This document shows, piece after piece, positions 22,945-32,510 of a stretch of 64,000 bases of DNA (positions within the stretch are counted from its first letter, which is position 1; each line of letters begins with the position of its first letter). A program made the translations under genes and the position numbers. The notes under the pieces are model-generated. The model saw only the letters and a program-made list of their open reading frames with translations, ran no database searches and was not told the DNA's origin. The stretch comes from Megalonaias nervosa (Eukaryota > Mollusca > Bivalvia > Unionida > Unionidae): the NCBI GenBank assembly GCA_016617855.1, contig JAECUM010009400.1, positions 28,379-92,378 of the forward strand, written 5' to 3'.

Positions 22945-22960
22945 TTATATAAATATTATA

Positions 22961-23956
22961 ATGGAATCCATTTATTATAGCCCAAGAGGATATTGGAGAG
23001 GTAGATCAGCGATTACTAAATTATCTGAAGCAGCAAAAGTCTCACATTCTGTTGCTGCAGCGTGGTTAGCACGACAGGCAATATGGCAAATTTATCTACC
23101 ACCACCTAAAAATATTCAATATGCACATTTTGATGTCAGCGTCCCTAATGAGGTTCATCAAGCAGATATTTTATTTTTACCACACGATACCATTAAAATT
23201 GGTAAACGTCAGTCACGCACATACAAATACGCATTAACTGTCGTTGACGTTGCAAGTAGATATAAAGAAGCTGAACCATTATCAACAAAGACAGCGTCTG
23301 AAGTTTCATCTGCGTTTGAACGAATTTATCAGCGAGGATCTGGACCACAAGATGGTCTACGATGGCCACAGTTATTACAGGTTGATCCTGGCAAAGAATT
23401 TCTAGGAGTAGTATTATCGTTAATGAAGAAACATAACGTTAAAATTAGACGAGGACATACTGAAATTCATCGTGATCAGGCAATTGTTGAACGATTTAAT
23501 CGAACACTTGCCGAGCGGTTATTTGGATACCAATATGCAAAAGAAATATCTACTAACTTTAAATCTGGTGAGCGATCTCGTGAATGGGTTGCAAGGTTAC
23601 CAAGTGTGATAGCTGCATTAAATAATGAAATTACTCGTTCAACTTCCATGAAACCTTCTATTGCGATCACAAAAAAATATATACCCCGTAGTAATGACAG
23701 ACAACAACCTCAACCAGTATTAGGTAATGCAACTGTAAGATATTTATACGAACCTGGTGAACTTGAAGGTGGTAAAAAAAGAACAACCGATCCTATCTGG
23801 AGCGTGGCTACACATACAATTTCTAGTGTGGTTAGATCCACTGGTAGACCTCCAATTTACAGATTAGATTCGAGAGCCCCTCAACGTGGATTTGTACGTG
23901 AACAATTACAGGTAATTCCTAAAGACACACAATTACCACCACATACAATTACATAA
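22961..23956 (+). CDS. retroviral-type (rve) DDE integrase
   Basis: An intact 331-codon frame starting 16 bases after the PLA2 stop, directly behind a TATATAAATATTATA tract. The RNase H-fold core is complete: D69 in VHQADILFL, D142 in LQVDPGKEF, E177 in AIVERFNRTL, the last two 35 positions apart, as in the D,D-35-E class. Residues 1-50 are a helical N-terminal region without an obvious HHCC zinc site. The C-terminal region is basic with a small beta-rich part and no clear chromodomain, unlike the older Polinton integrase at 15385-15975. It would catalyse insertion of the linear element. The last 76 bases overlap the HNH frame on the other strand. Confidence 0.93.
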   Translation: MESIYYSPRGYWRGRSAITKLSEAAKVSHSVAAAWLARQAIWQIYLPPPKNIQYAHFDVSVPNEVHQADILFLPHDTIKIGKRQSRTYKYALTVVDVASRYKEAEPLSTKTASEVSSAFERIYQRGSGPQDGLRWPQLLQVDPGKEFLGVVLSLMKKHNVKIRRGHTEIHRDQAIVERFNRTLAERLFGYQYAKEISTNFKSGERSREWVARLPSVIAALNNEITRSTSMKPSIAITKKYIPRSNDRQQPQPVLGNATVRYLYEPGELEGGKKRTTDPIWSVATHTISSVVRSTGRPPIYRLDSRAPQRGFVREQLQVIPKDTQLPPHTIT

Positions 23957-24198
23957 CCAGAACCAGGGCGTCCAGCGCCCCGACGTCGGTTACACTCAAG
24001 ACAGGTCAGCATCACATTATTACGTGTATGACCAAGATCACTATTAATTCTATCTACGGTAAATTGTCTTGGATTATTATTCGAATATTGCCACAACATA
24101 TTACATTTACAACTTGCACAATTATTATTCTGTAGTTGTTTTAGTTTTATAATAAATTCAACATCAATATCAAAATCACGATTATTTTTTTTTGTCAC
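23881..24198 (-). CDS. HNH endonuclease domain, probably C-terminal part of the PolB-helicase protein
   Basis: 106 codons with CASCKCNM, a central TVDRINSDLGHTRNNV (the HNH beta-beta-alpha core) and CLECNRRRG, the two CxxC pairs bracketing the core. No ATG precedes the domain in this frame (the first usable codon is GTG at 24198), and the open frame extends upstream to about 24230, under the end of the helicase. A T8 run (24218-24225) lies exactly where helicase and HNH frames overlap, so the domain may belong to the helicase polypeptide. It overlaps the integrase 3-prime end by 76 bases. Confidence 0.75.
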   Translation of the reverse strand: MTKKNNRDFDIDVEFIIKLKQLQNNNCASCKCNMLWQYSNNNPRQFTVDRINSDLGHTRNNVMLTCLECNRRRGAGRPGSGYVIVCGGNCVSLGITCNCSRTNPR

Positions 24199-24203
24199 AT
24201 TGC

Positions 24204-25649
24204 TTATAACCAGATAGTTTTTTTTCTTATTACGTCATTGCTAACAGTCTGATCATTATTTTCTGTAAAATTCATAATAACCCTATGTAGTTGAGATATT
24301 CTTCTGACTCTAGAAACTGCAAGATAGACTAAATTCGACCATTCGATCCGATCATCTATAATCCAAATATTTGTATCAGAAATAGTTAACCCTTGTGAAG
24401 AGTGAATAGTTATAGCGTATCCTAACGTCCACGGTGATTTATTCATATTCAGCGCATTCTCAACGACATTAATATCTACTAAAACAATATCATTCAAGAC
24501 AAGATTCTGTACTCGGACACTTTCAGTGTCTCCATCAGGAATTTCAACATCAATATTCTGTTGTCGAGTATCTGCTGGGCGATAACACAAAGGTACAGGT
24601 AGATCTGAAAACTTTTCTTTATGTAACATAAATAATTTATTTTGTAGTTCATCACGAACTATTTTTCTACTTGCAACTATTAAATCAGCGGGGTTCCATA
24701 AATTTAGAAAATCATTCATAGAAGTCTCTGGAATTACTCCTCGCATTATTTCACATTGTACTCTGTCTGGTTGTAGTCTGATTAACCTTTTAAATTCCTT
24801 CAGCGGTTCATCAATAGCTCTATAGTCATCATTTATTTCCTCGTAATAATCTACGTTATTCTTCAGCCATTCATGTGGAGACTGTCCAATAAAAGGTGGT
24901 GGTTGACCATGATCACCGCACATTATTATAGCAGTATTCTTCGTCAATAACCATTCAAGAAATGTTTTTAATATTTCTAACGACACCGTGCATATCTCGT
25001 CCCATATAATATATTTAGGTATATATTTTTCACCCATTCTCTCAGGAGTCCATGTGTCTCCACACCATCTGAAGAAACTATGATAAGTACACGATTTTAC
25101 TCCTCGCTCTTTTATTTCTCTGGCGAGTTTATGTGTCGGTGTCAAAACAATTATATCCGAATTATTATTCATGAATAATTTAATCACACGCGTTGTTTTA
25201 CCTGAACCACCACATCCGTTAAGATAAACAGTTTTATGTCTAGCCACAGGATCATATACAGATGGTGCTGATGACTTTGATACCTGATTATTATTTTTGT
25301 AATATATTTCCTTAATTTCAACGTCGGCAGATTCAGAATAACTAAGTATATTTTCTTGTTTTATTCTCCATGACCCCCATTCACCATTACCAAGTAGCGG
25401 TTTTAATAAATCCGTATATTTTTTATTTATATAAAACGAATCCGTGGCGACTCTGACAGCATCACGAGAAAATCTATTTATCATAGACAGTATATTTATA
25501 GAAACATATGCCAACATAGATGATCTTAAATGAGTAAATTGTGGTGAGTCACCATCAAGATAACTCACAATTGTACCTAGTTTGGTTCCGTCTGATAAAT
25601 AAGCATTACTCCGATTTATAAATATGTTTTTTTTCTGTTGTATCAGCAA
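24204..25649 (-). CDS. PolB palm end fused to an SF1 helicase
   Basis: 481 codons. Residues 20-85 are polymerase, with motif C reading RVATDSFYI (ATDS at 68-71, where DTDS is usual). Residues 140-480 are a superfamily 1 helicase of the PIF1/RecD-like kind: Walker A GCGGSGKTT (145-153), LTPTHKLA (169-176), Walker B IIWDE (214-218), motif III GDHGQPPPF (245-253), late motif GYAITIHSSQGLT and VI-type YLAVSRVRR near the end. No spacer or start codon separates the two parts, so they form one chain. The start at 25649 is not biological: the frame meets the upstream polymerase at a T8 run (25627-25634). Confidence 0.88.
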   Translation of the reverse strand: MLIQQKKNIFINRSNAYLSDGTKLGTIVSYLDGDSPQFTHLRSSMLAYVSINILSMINRFSRDAVRVATDSFYINKKYTDLLKPLLGNGEWGSWRIKQENILSYSESADVEIKEIYYKNNNQVSKSSAPSVYDPVARHKTVYLNGCGGSGKTTRVIKLFMNNNSDIIVLTPTHKLAREIKERGVKSCTYHSFFRWCGDTWTPERMGEKYIPKYIIWDEICTVSLEILKTFLEWLLTKNTAIIMCGDHGQPPPFIGQSPHEWLKNNVDYYEEINDDYRAIDEPLKEFKRLIRLQPDRVQCEIMRGVIPETSMNDFLNLWNPADLIVASRKIVRDELQNKLFMLHKEKFSDLPVPLCYRPADTRQQNIDVEIPDGDTESVRVQNLVLNDIVLVDINVVENALNMNKSPWTLGYAITIHSSQGLTISDTNIWIIDDRIEWSNLVYLAVSRVRRISQLHRVIMNFTENNDQTVSNDVIRKKTIWL

Positions 25650-27423
25650 TTATAAAATCGAGTTCAGCATCGTCCATAATTAATCTTGTACAGTGTCTTT
25701 TATGATCATAGGCTCCTCCTTGAGTAAATTTACCAATTATCTTTCTACCAAGATCTTTTGCAAATTTTTCATCATGCTCGTCTCTGCATTTACGTATATT
25801 ATTAGTAATTTTAATAATGTCATCTTCATTAAGATTAGGAAATTCTTTCCTGGCATCATCAATATTAAATCTATTTGGTTCTGGTAACCAAATTTGTTTC
25901 TGTGGACTATATGATATAATGGCCTCGCTCACCTGTAAAGATATTAAAATTCCAACATCAAGCATATATCGCAATAGTACTATTGGAACCCAACATTTTT
26001 CTGAAAAATGTCTTCCAAACCAAGTATAAGTAATCGGATGGAGATTTTCTGCAAATTCGAATGATTCTACATGAGCAAATCCTGTTAAATCAAAATCTGG
26101 TAAATGTCCGTTTATTGCAACCCTGGTCATTTCGTGTGATGGATGTCCGAATCTCTTAAAGTATTTAGAACATTCTCCGTATCCAAGAAAACTTCCAGGA
26201 TAACATGCTACCATATCGACGGATATAACGTCACTATAGTTGTATTTAGTATTCCATAATCCTCCGTGTCCATATTCTACGCAGCTTTTATGAATATCTT
26301 CAAAAAATTCCGATCGTGTTGGTTTCCATAAATTTTTCTCCTGAGCAAAATGAGCCGCTACGGATGGAACTGTAAAACAATTATTTAATAATTGTCTAAC
26401 TTTGACATCGTCTGAAGTATACTTCAGCGCAATATTTTCCATTTCTACATTAAGAGATTCTATACGGTAAATATCACCATTAGGCCGTACAAACTGATCG
26501 TAATTATCATATTCCGAACTCTGAAATAACCAAACGGACACAGGGTCACTTTTACTGATATTTCTGATAAAATCAAATATATGACCATCATAAAATTTAA
26601 CTTTTCTATCTCGTGGAAATATTGTTACTGCTGAGGTCCATGCGTGCGAATTATGATCAATAATATCTATTGGAGCTCCTCTTGATTCATATTTCGATTT
26701 ATATAAAATCTCTCCTGTCAGCGTTTTTACTGTTATTGGGAATTTCAATTTCTTTTCTAGTTCAGCGACATCTTTAATAGATGCTCCGGTATCTTTAACT
26801 GATTCTGCCCAAGTATTTATTTTTTTACGTCGTAAATCTGTTAAACCATTACCACGTATCGCATTTGTAAAATGTTCTGTAACTCGTTCAGCTACACAGT
26901 TTATTCTTGATTCTGACAATTTCATAGGTTTTAGATCCCCGACGTCAGGTTTATTATTCAGCGGAAATATTGCATATACGACTGCAGTAACTGGGTAGCT
27001 CCGTTCATAATATACCTTATCAATACCAGTCAGTATTCCGGGCTTAGATTTATTATTTAAGAGAACAATATTATTTCCTGACTGTATATGTACTGGATCG
27101 CGTTTGTCACGAATAATCCAAATATCTTCTTTTGTATTTACAATAAATTTTATTAAAATAAAATATTTTTGATCATCAAGGTAATTAATAATTATTTTTC
27201 CTCGTTTGTCATTCATTATATTAGTAACATTTCCGACTCTGAATGTTGACCATACATGAGCAGCACCATCGTCACGAAATTCATTTTTTGCTTCACGAAT
27301 ACGTTCGGTTATATCCTCATCTGTTAATGCCAGATCTTGCATCAAAGTACTATATTTATATTCTGATAGTCTGTCAAGATCAAATCTAGCATGAGAAGGT
27401 TTAATTGCCGATAATTCCTCCAT
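25606..27423 (-). CDS. DNA polymerase B, N-terminal, exonuclease and palm part
   Basis: 605 codons from ATG 27423. Palm motif A is DVISVDMVACYPGS near residue 403, and the motif B region, KDLGRKIIGKFTQGGAYD, is near 560-580. Upstream, WTSAVTIFPRDRKVKFYDGHIFDF (about 262-285) probably belongs to the exonuclease region, though the three classical Exo motifs are not clear to me. The frame ends shortly before motif C, which lies in the next reading frame (24204-25649); the overlap contains an 8-base T run on the + strand. It is distinct from the classical Polinton polymerase at 7.2-11.3 kb. The role is replication of the element. Confidence 0.85.
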   Translation of the reverse strand: MEELSAIKPSHARFDLDRLSEYKYSTLMQDLALTDEDITERIREAKNEFRDDGAAHVWSTFRVGNVTNIMNDKRGKIIINYLDDQKYFILIKFIVNTKEDIWIIRDKRDPVHIQSGNNIVLLNNKSKPGILTGIDKVYYERSYPVTAVVYAIFPLNNKPDVGDLKPMKLSESRINCVAERVTEHFTNAIRGNGLTDLRRKKINTWAESVKDTGASIKDVAELEKKLKFPITVKTLTGEILYKSKYESRGAPIDIIDHNSHAWTSAVTIFPRDRKVKFYDGHIFDFIRNISKSDPVSVWLFQSSEYDNYDQFVRPNGDIYRIESLNVEMENIALKYTSDDVKVRQLLNNCFTVPSVAAHFAQEKNLWKPTRSEFFEDIHKSCVEYGHGGLWNTKYNYSDVISVDMVACYPGSFLGYGECSKYFKRFGHPSHEMTRVAINGHLPDFDLTGFAHVESFEFAENLHPITYTWFGRHFSEKCWVPIVLLRYMLDVGILISLQVSEAIISYSPQKQIWLPEPNRFNIDDARKEFPNLNEDDIIKITNNIRKCRDEHDEKFAKDLGRKIIGKFTQGGAYDHKRHCTRLIMDDAELDFIIADTTEKKHIYKSE

Positions 27424-27451
27424 ATAATTAAGACAAGTATTTAAATTAAAA

Positions 27452-27467
27452 TTTTAGTATATATATA
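27452..27467 (+). promoter_or_regulatory. TATA-like tract abutting the zinc-ribbon start
   Basis: TTTTAGTATATATATA directly precedes ATG 27468. The same kind of tract touches the start codons of most genes in this element (before 22961 and 27789; on the - strand above 28806, 30968, 32079, 32978, 34396, 34896 and 35959). Confidence 0.45.
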
Positions 27468-27774
27468 ATGACTTGAAACAAAGAACAAATGTGCTTGGCT
27501 CAAAGTTGGATATACTTCTCTTTGTAATAAATCGTGCGTAAACAAATACTGCGGAAATCATGCACAGAGTATCAAAAATGGAAGTACAGGACCAATACCG
27601 TGTGTGAAATGCGGTGTTGGAGTCAGAGGAAAAACTCAATTATGTCTAAAATGTGGCGGAAAAAAATACAGAGAACTAAAACGATATTATGACAAAAAAA
27701 ATAACACTGACTCTCCTATAAAGACAGAAGAAGATTATCTAGTTAGATTTCAAAATAATGAGTTAGACAAATAA
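27468..27774 (+). pseudogene. small zinc-ribbon protein, shifted at its third codon
   Basis: The ATG at 27468 follows a TATA-like tract but reads only two codons before TGA. One base later an open frame runs from 27472 to the TAA at 27774 and encodes a Cys-rich protein: CAWLKVGYTSLCNKSC, NKYCGNHAQ, PCVKCGVG and LCLKCGGKKY, that is, four paired-cysteine groups likely to bind two or more zinc ions, then a charged tail. No ATG exists in the long frame. It precedes the HNH gene on the same strand by 14 bases. Function unknown; nucleic-acid or ubiquitin-related binding are both possible. Confidence 0.6.
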
Positions 27775-27788
27775 TATTATTATATAAA

Positions 27789-28362
27789 ATGACTCAGACA
27801 AATCAGACTTATGATGAAATGATCGACAACGATATTATAAGAGAATTAAGAAAAAAAGCATTTCGTAATAAATATGAATTTGTGAAACATCCAGTATATA
27901 CAAATTATGAAGCATCTCGAGATGGTGTGATCAGACATTGTAGATTGAAAAAAACCAGTCGGTAATCTTGATAAATTTGGTTATTTTGTATTTCGTGCTG
28001 GAAATAAAAATTATTTATCAAGTAGATTCGTATTTGAATGTTTTCATGGAGTAGTTGAAAATGGACTTGTAGTTGATCACATTGACGGAAATCCCCATAA
28101 TAATCGGTTATCTAACCTGCAAGCTATTACACCTAGTCAGAATGCTGCACGTGGAAATACTGGAAAATGTAAATTATTCGGAAAGAGAGCTATTAAATCC
28201 ATAAATATACAGACAGGACAGGAAATAACTTTTCCTTCAATGAATGCGGCTGCGAAACATTTTGGTATTTGCATGCCTTCAGTAAAACGTGTTGCAGATA
28301 AAATATACAAATCAGCATTTTCATTCAAATACGATCAGCAGATAATATTTGAATATATCTAA
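27789..28362 (+). pseudogene. HNH homing-type endonuclease with one frameshift
   Basis: ATG at 27789 after a TATATAAA tract. The first 58 codons (HPVYTNYEASRDGVIRHCR, a NUMOD4-like start) end at TAA near 27963. The continuation in another frame carries VVDHIDGNPHNNRLSNLQ near 28075 (the HNH core), then FPSMNAAAKHFGICMPSVKR near 28240, a NUMOD1-like DNA-binding helix. The break sits on an A7 run (about 27947-27953). The layout matches the I-HmuI-like family of phage and giant-virus free-standing nucleases. Confidence 0.82.
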
Positions 28363-28401
28363 TTCTGTACTCTTAACAAATAAATTGTATATAGTTCGAC
28401 T

Positions 28402-28806
28402 CTATATTTTACCTTCACCGTCGCTGCTCTCGGTGTCACTTTCACTTTTGACAGAATCAAATAACATAATTTTTCTTAATTGCATTATACGATTATCCAC
28501 GATCTTCTTTTTCTCGTATTCACGAGATAGTTCGGATCTAATATTTTCGATCGAACGTGCAAGAGGCGCAAAAAGCTTTACCTGTTTTTCATTTACCATC
28601 GCCAAGGATTCTAACATAGACTGATAAATTGATTTTACAAATTTATAATTGGATGGTAATGTGTATTTATTGTCAATTTTTCTTTGTTTTAATATTTCAT
28701 AATCGCATAATATTTTTTCAGGATCGAGATTATCAGATATATTTATTCCGTTATGTTTTAATTTTTTAATAGCAGAAATAATATCATTTATATTTTCTTG
28801 GTTCAT
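28402..28806 (-). CDS. hypothetical helical protein
   Basis: 134 codons from ATG 28806, directly preceded on its strand by AATAATTATTATATA. The protein is Lys/Glu-rich and predicted mostly helical, with a coiled-coil-like stretch (about residues 80-118) and an acidic Ser/Asp C-terminus. No family is recognised. It lies alone between the convergent HNH gene and the virion cluster. Confidence 0.6.
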   Translation of the reverse strand: MNQENINDIISAIKKLKHNGINISDNLDPEKILCDYEILKQRKIDNKYTLPSNYKFVKSIYQSMLESLAMVNEKQVKLFAPLARSIENIRSELSREYEKKKIVDNRIMQLRKIMLFDSVKSESDTESSDGEGKI

Positions 28807-28964
28807 TATATAATAATTATTTCTTTAAAATAAATAATATCAGTCTCTGAATAATTATTTAAAAAATGTAGTCCCATAAGCCCATCAGATAAAGAAATCT
28901 GTAACTATTTCAGAATCAGATTATTTTTTCCCTTATTATATTAGGAAATATTTAATCAGACGTT

Positions 28965-30469
28965 CTAAGAGCGTATATACAAATTAATATTAAGAGATTC
29001 TTGTCTTAGATCCAAAATATTTCCTGCCTGGTCAGTGAGTTTGAAATTTATTCTTGTCAGAAATGGATTATGAACTCGCAGGTACACGGGGTTAATTGGT
29101 TCAGACACAATTACCAACCGGGGGGGTCTTTAGGGCTAAATGAATATAGTATATACCCCTGTTCCGCAGTGCCACTGCGGTGATTAGATTTTGAAAGATC
29201 TACTTGATAACTGTCATCAATTACGTCACATACCAGATTGACTGCAATTGTTGTTGTTATATTAACAATACCAGGTGATATATGTCGACCACCACCGTGT
29301 GGATCATTATTATATTTAAGAATAGTTGGTGTAGGTATTAATTTTTTCCATGAATCACATATTCTTTTAAATTGTTCATCAATAAGATCATTAACTGATT
29401 TCTTTAGCTCTTCAGAATTAAATCCAGGAATTATAAATGTTGATAGTTGTTCTCGCGTAATTTTGAAATGTTTTAGAAATATTATTGTGAACAGAAGATT
29501 TAGTTTAACACCTCGAGGTGGACCGTCTTCATCAACTATATATAACTCTTTATACCGTCTATCTGCTGTTATGTTCACTAATTTTTTTTCTCTGTTAACA
29601 ATAATATCATTCATGAAATCTAGGTCTGAAGCAACTTGATTCAAATGTTGTATTACTTCAATTATTTGATTTTTTAAGTCATCGTTGTAGGAAGTGCTAA
29701 TGCTGGAAAATAAATTTCTTAGATAATTAAGTACACGTCTGTGTTCAGACTTAATTGTATTAGCATATGAATTTATTTCATCAACATCAAGTACTATTAT
29801 TTTACCTTTTTTACCATCAACTATTTTTGTAAAATGGGTTTCTGTTTTATCTATATAATGTATAACTCCATCACCAAAATATCGTCGCCATGGGTAAGCA
29901 TTTTTTTCTGTTCGATATTCTGGAGGTTTTATAAATTTTTTAACATCTACGACAAAATCAGATCTCTGTGGTTCTGGTGGTGTTTGATAAACTGGTGGAT
30001 ATTCAGGCCAACCTAATACTGATCTAATCGAACTTTGATAAATATCTACGGAGTAATCAGGGGAATTTATTTCAATAACCGCAGATAGTGTTGGTTCGTA
30101 GACAGTAATTGCTATTTTTGATTCTTTTCCTGTGATGGATTTAATTCTGCGTTGGAACTCATCATTAATCTGTTCTATTTGATAACTGCCCGTTGGAATA
30201 GAAACTATTTGCCAATCAGGAGTTCCATCAGGTTTATTCTTATTAGCGAATATTAATGAATTATTTGGTTGTAGTCCACCAAATGGTTTTGATCTAATGT
30301 TGGGCCAGCTATAATAAACTCGCAATTGTGCTAATGCTATTTCTTTTGCAGGAATTGCGGTTGGAAAATTGACACTAAACTCAGGATTAGTCGAACTTAA
30401 CGATATCATAGTAGTTTTTGACGGAGTTGTATTAGTAACGATCTGCTGAAGTAACTCCCTGTCTGTCAT
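28965..30469 (-). pseudogene. putative penton or other minor capsid protein, frame-broken near its end
   Basis: The frame from ATG 30469 encodes 452 residues: an N-terminal conserved-looking segment (AIPAKEIALAQLRVYYSWPN, then WQIVSIPTGSYQIEQIN) and a long middle. At a C7/G7 run (about 29115-29121) the frame ends, but coding-quality sequence continues one base off down to TAG at 28965, ending in FKLTDQAGNILDLRQESLNI, a beta-strand terminal pattern seen in virion proteins of this class of element. Its size (about 500 residues) and place beside fibre and protease suggest a penton or minor capsid role; this is inference from context. Confidence 0.6.
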
Positions 30470-30968
30470 TATTATTATTGTTGTTATTTAATTCGTTAAA
30501 ATCATTAGCGATCACCTTAAAAGCGTCATCATAAGTTTTCATCATCATCGCGAATTCAGTATCAGATATTTCACCATCACTAACACACGAAGAAATATAC
30601 AAAGATAATTTAGAACATGCCTCTGCCACTGTGTGTAATTTAATCATATAATCGTGCAATTTAGCATTTGTACAAGTATGTATCTTTTTGGTTATAATAC
30701 CGAGAACTCCAGCAATAGTCGTTGATGCTGAAACGATAATGGTTATAATAGTAGGTGCTGTCATCGTCAATGTTGATAATAATAATCCTGTTCCAGTAAT
30801 AACAGCAGAAACCGAGTAAACAACTACATCAACAACAACTATACGTCTTTTGTATTTTTTTATTTTCTTGTTATAATAGTCGATAAAATTATTTAGTTTA
30901 GTGAGACGCTCACATACTTGATTGCATCTGTAAAGTTGAACGTCAATGCGAGACTGAGGTTGATCCAT
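30432..30968 (-). CDS. putative membrane protein
   Basis: 178 codons. Residues 1-41 are charged and helical, residues 42-95 hold two hydrophobic spans (VVVDVVVYSVSAVITGTGLLL and TIITIIVSASTTIAGVLGII) with no intervening charge, followed by a Cys/His-containing helical domain and an Asn-run (about 159-167). The final 38 bases overlap the start of the next gene. Start at ATG 30968 is supported by the adjoining AATATAATAATA tract. Intact; function unknown, perhaps membrane association of the particle. Confidence 0.65.
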   Translation of the reverse strand: MDQPQSRIDVQLYRCNQVCERLTKLNNFIDYYNKKIKKYKRRIVVVDVVVYSVSAVITGTGLLLSTLTMTAPTIITIIVSASTTIAGVLGIITKKIHTCTNAKLHDYMIKLHTVAEACSKLSLYISSCVSDGEISDTEFAMMMKTYDDAFKVIANDFNELNNNNNNNDRQGVTSADRY

Positions 30969-30978
30969 TATTATTATA

Positions 30979-32079
30979 TTAAGTGATTAATTGCGGTGTT
31001 TCAGCCACAAATTCCATATGCCACCAATAAGACGTTGAGGTTATTGTTTGATCATATATTCTCAGTATAAATGTTTCTTCAACATTTTTTATTAACAATA
31101 TAGATACAATTCCAGAGAGGGAATCAGTTGAATGACGCAATATATGTCTGTTAATTATAGCAAATCTTTCATCACTAAATACGGACAGCCTGTAAATACC
31201 AGTAACTTCTGCGGTATATTTGATAGTGTTATTTTGTGGTGTCCATGTTGATTGTCCTGATGCTACTGTATATACGATATTTTTAATTTGTCCGTGTGGA
31301 ATTTTAATCAGATTAGTTTTTTGAACAATATTAGGTATTCCACTGGCAATATCATTAAGTTTCGTGTTAATGTCGGCTAGTTTTATGTCAACGGTTGGTG
31401 GATCACCAAAAAAATCTTTAATGAGTTTGTTTATGTTTTTACGAAAATTTAAGAACGTTTCTAAATTTTTATAAAAAGTAGCACTAAGTGTAGTCATTTC
31501 ATCACCGATTGTTTTTAACGAAGTTGAAATAGGAATTTCCTTATCATCAACATACTTTTTTGTTGCAGCATCAAAATCATATTCCGGTGTTCTAAGATTA
31601 TTAATGCCATTATTATTCATGTCGAGAAATGCACGCATTATACCGTGGTTGGTCAGTACATATTTAGATTCTTGATCGTCGACATATTTCTTTGTTGCGG
31701 CGTCTGCATCTGCGGTTGGATTTCCAATGTCGGTGATTTTATTCTGATTCATATTAATATCTCCTGTAAATACATCGCCGGATTTCTTAATATAATTACT
31801 GAGTGATGTACCAGAATCTTGTATTTTACCTTGATCGGCAAAAATAACTATATTATCAGTGACTGCAGTTGGAATTCTTATAAGAACATCTGATAGTTGT
31901 ATATTACTCGTTTTTAATCGTCCTTGATTATCCTGAAAAACAACTACTTCATTTTGATCCACACTTGCGAGATTTAATAAATCATCAATTTCATTTCTGA
32001 GCTGATCGAGAGTTGCATACTTAGATAAATCAACTTGTTGATGACCTCTACGGGAAGATCTTCCATAAATATCCACCAT
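30979..32079 (-). CDS. fibre-like protein with phage tail-fibre repeats
   Basis: 366 codons, intact. Two copies of the phage tail-fibre repeat are visible: FTGDINMNQNKITDIG...DAATKKYVDD (residues 104-135) and the shorter MNNNGINNLRTPEYDFDAATKKYVDD (154-179). They follow an N-terminal helix and a beta-rich segment, and are followed by a helical stalk (185-235) and a C-terminal beta-rich globular part (about 245-366) that would be the receptor-binding knob. Such repeats usually trimerise. It sits between the membrane protein and the protease, as a host-attachment gene would in a virion cluster. Start chosen because AAATATA touches ATG 32079. Confidence 0.8.
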   Translation of the reverse strand: MVDIYGRSSRRGHQQVDLSKYATLDQLRNEIDDLLNLASVDQNEVVVFQDNQGRLKTSNIQLSDVLIRIPTAVTDNIVIFADQGKIQDSGTSLSNYIKKSGDVFTGDINMNQNKITDIGNPTADADAATKKYVDDQESKYVLTNHGIMRAFLDMNNNGINNLRTPEYDFDAATKKYVDDKEIPISTSLKTIGDEMTTLSATFYKNLETFLNFRKNINKLIKDFFGDPPTVDIKLADINTKLNDIASGIPNIVQKTNLIKIPHGQIKNIVYTVASGQSTWTPQNNTIKYTAEVTGIYRLSVFSDERFAIINRHILRHSTDSLSGIVSILLIKNVEETFILRIYDQTITSTSYWWHMEFVAETPQLIT

Positions 32080-32087
32080 TATATTTA

Positions 32088-32502
32088 CTAATGTCTGTTT
32101 AAATATGACGTCGTAGTATATTCATGTACAACTTTGTGGGGGGGTTTTGTTGATTTTGATATAACATCAAGTACGTTAAGTACTTCTCGACCACATATTG
32201 GTGGATCAGTTAATGTTTGTGTAGGTAATGTTGAATACCATATTGGAGTACTTTGATAACCGCTAATATACTTTAAGAATTCTTTTGGTGGAGCTAGTCC
32301 ATATGAATCAAAATAAATAATTCCACGTGGATCAATTGCATAAGCGACCCAATGCGTGCCTGGACCAGAATTTTCATCGAGATTAATAATACCTGTTTCA
32401 ATATTGTTTGGTTGTTTCGGTAATTGATCGCGCATAAAAACTCCTCTAAAATTTTTTATTTTTAATTTTTTTAGCAGCATCTAGTAAATCAAAATTGGAC
32501 AT
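32088..32502 (-). pseudogene. adenovirus-type cysteine protease, frame-broken near its start
   Basis: Core residues are present: GPGTHWVAYAID (His), IYFDSYGLAPP (acidic partner) and DPPICGREVLN (Cys). The likely start is ATG 32502 (MSNFDLLDAAKK...), whose frame is lost at an A7 run (T7 at about 32467-32473 on +); the remaining 130 codons run to 32088. It would mature virion proteins. About 137 codons in all, normal for the family. It follows the pX-like gene with 8 bases between and precedes the fibre gene. If the run length is an assembly error the gene is intact. Confidence 0.85.
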
Positions 32503-32510
32503 AGGAGATA

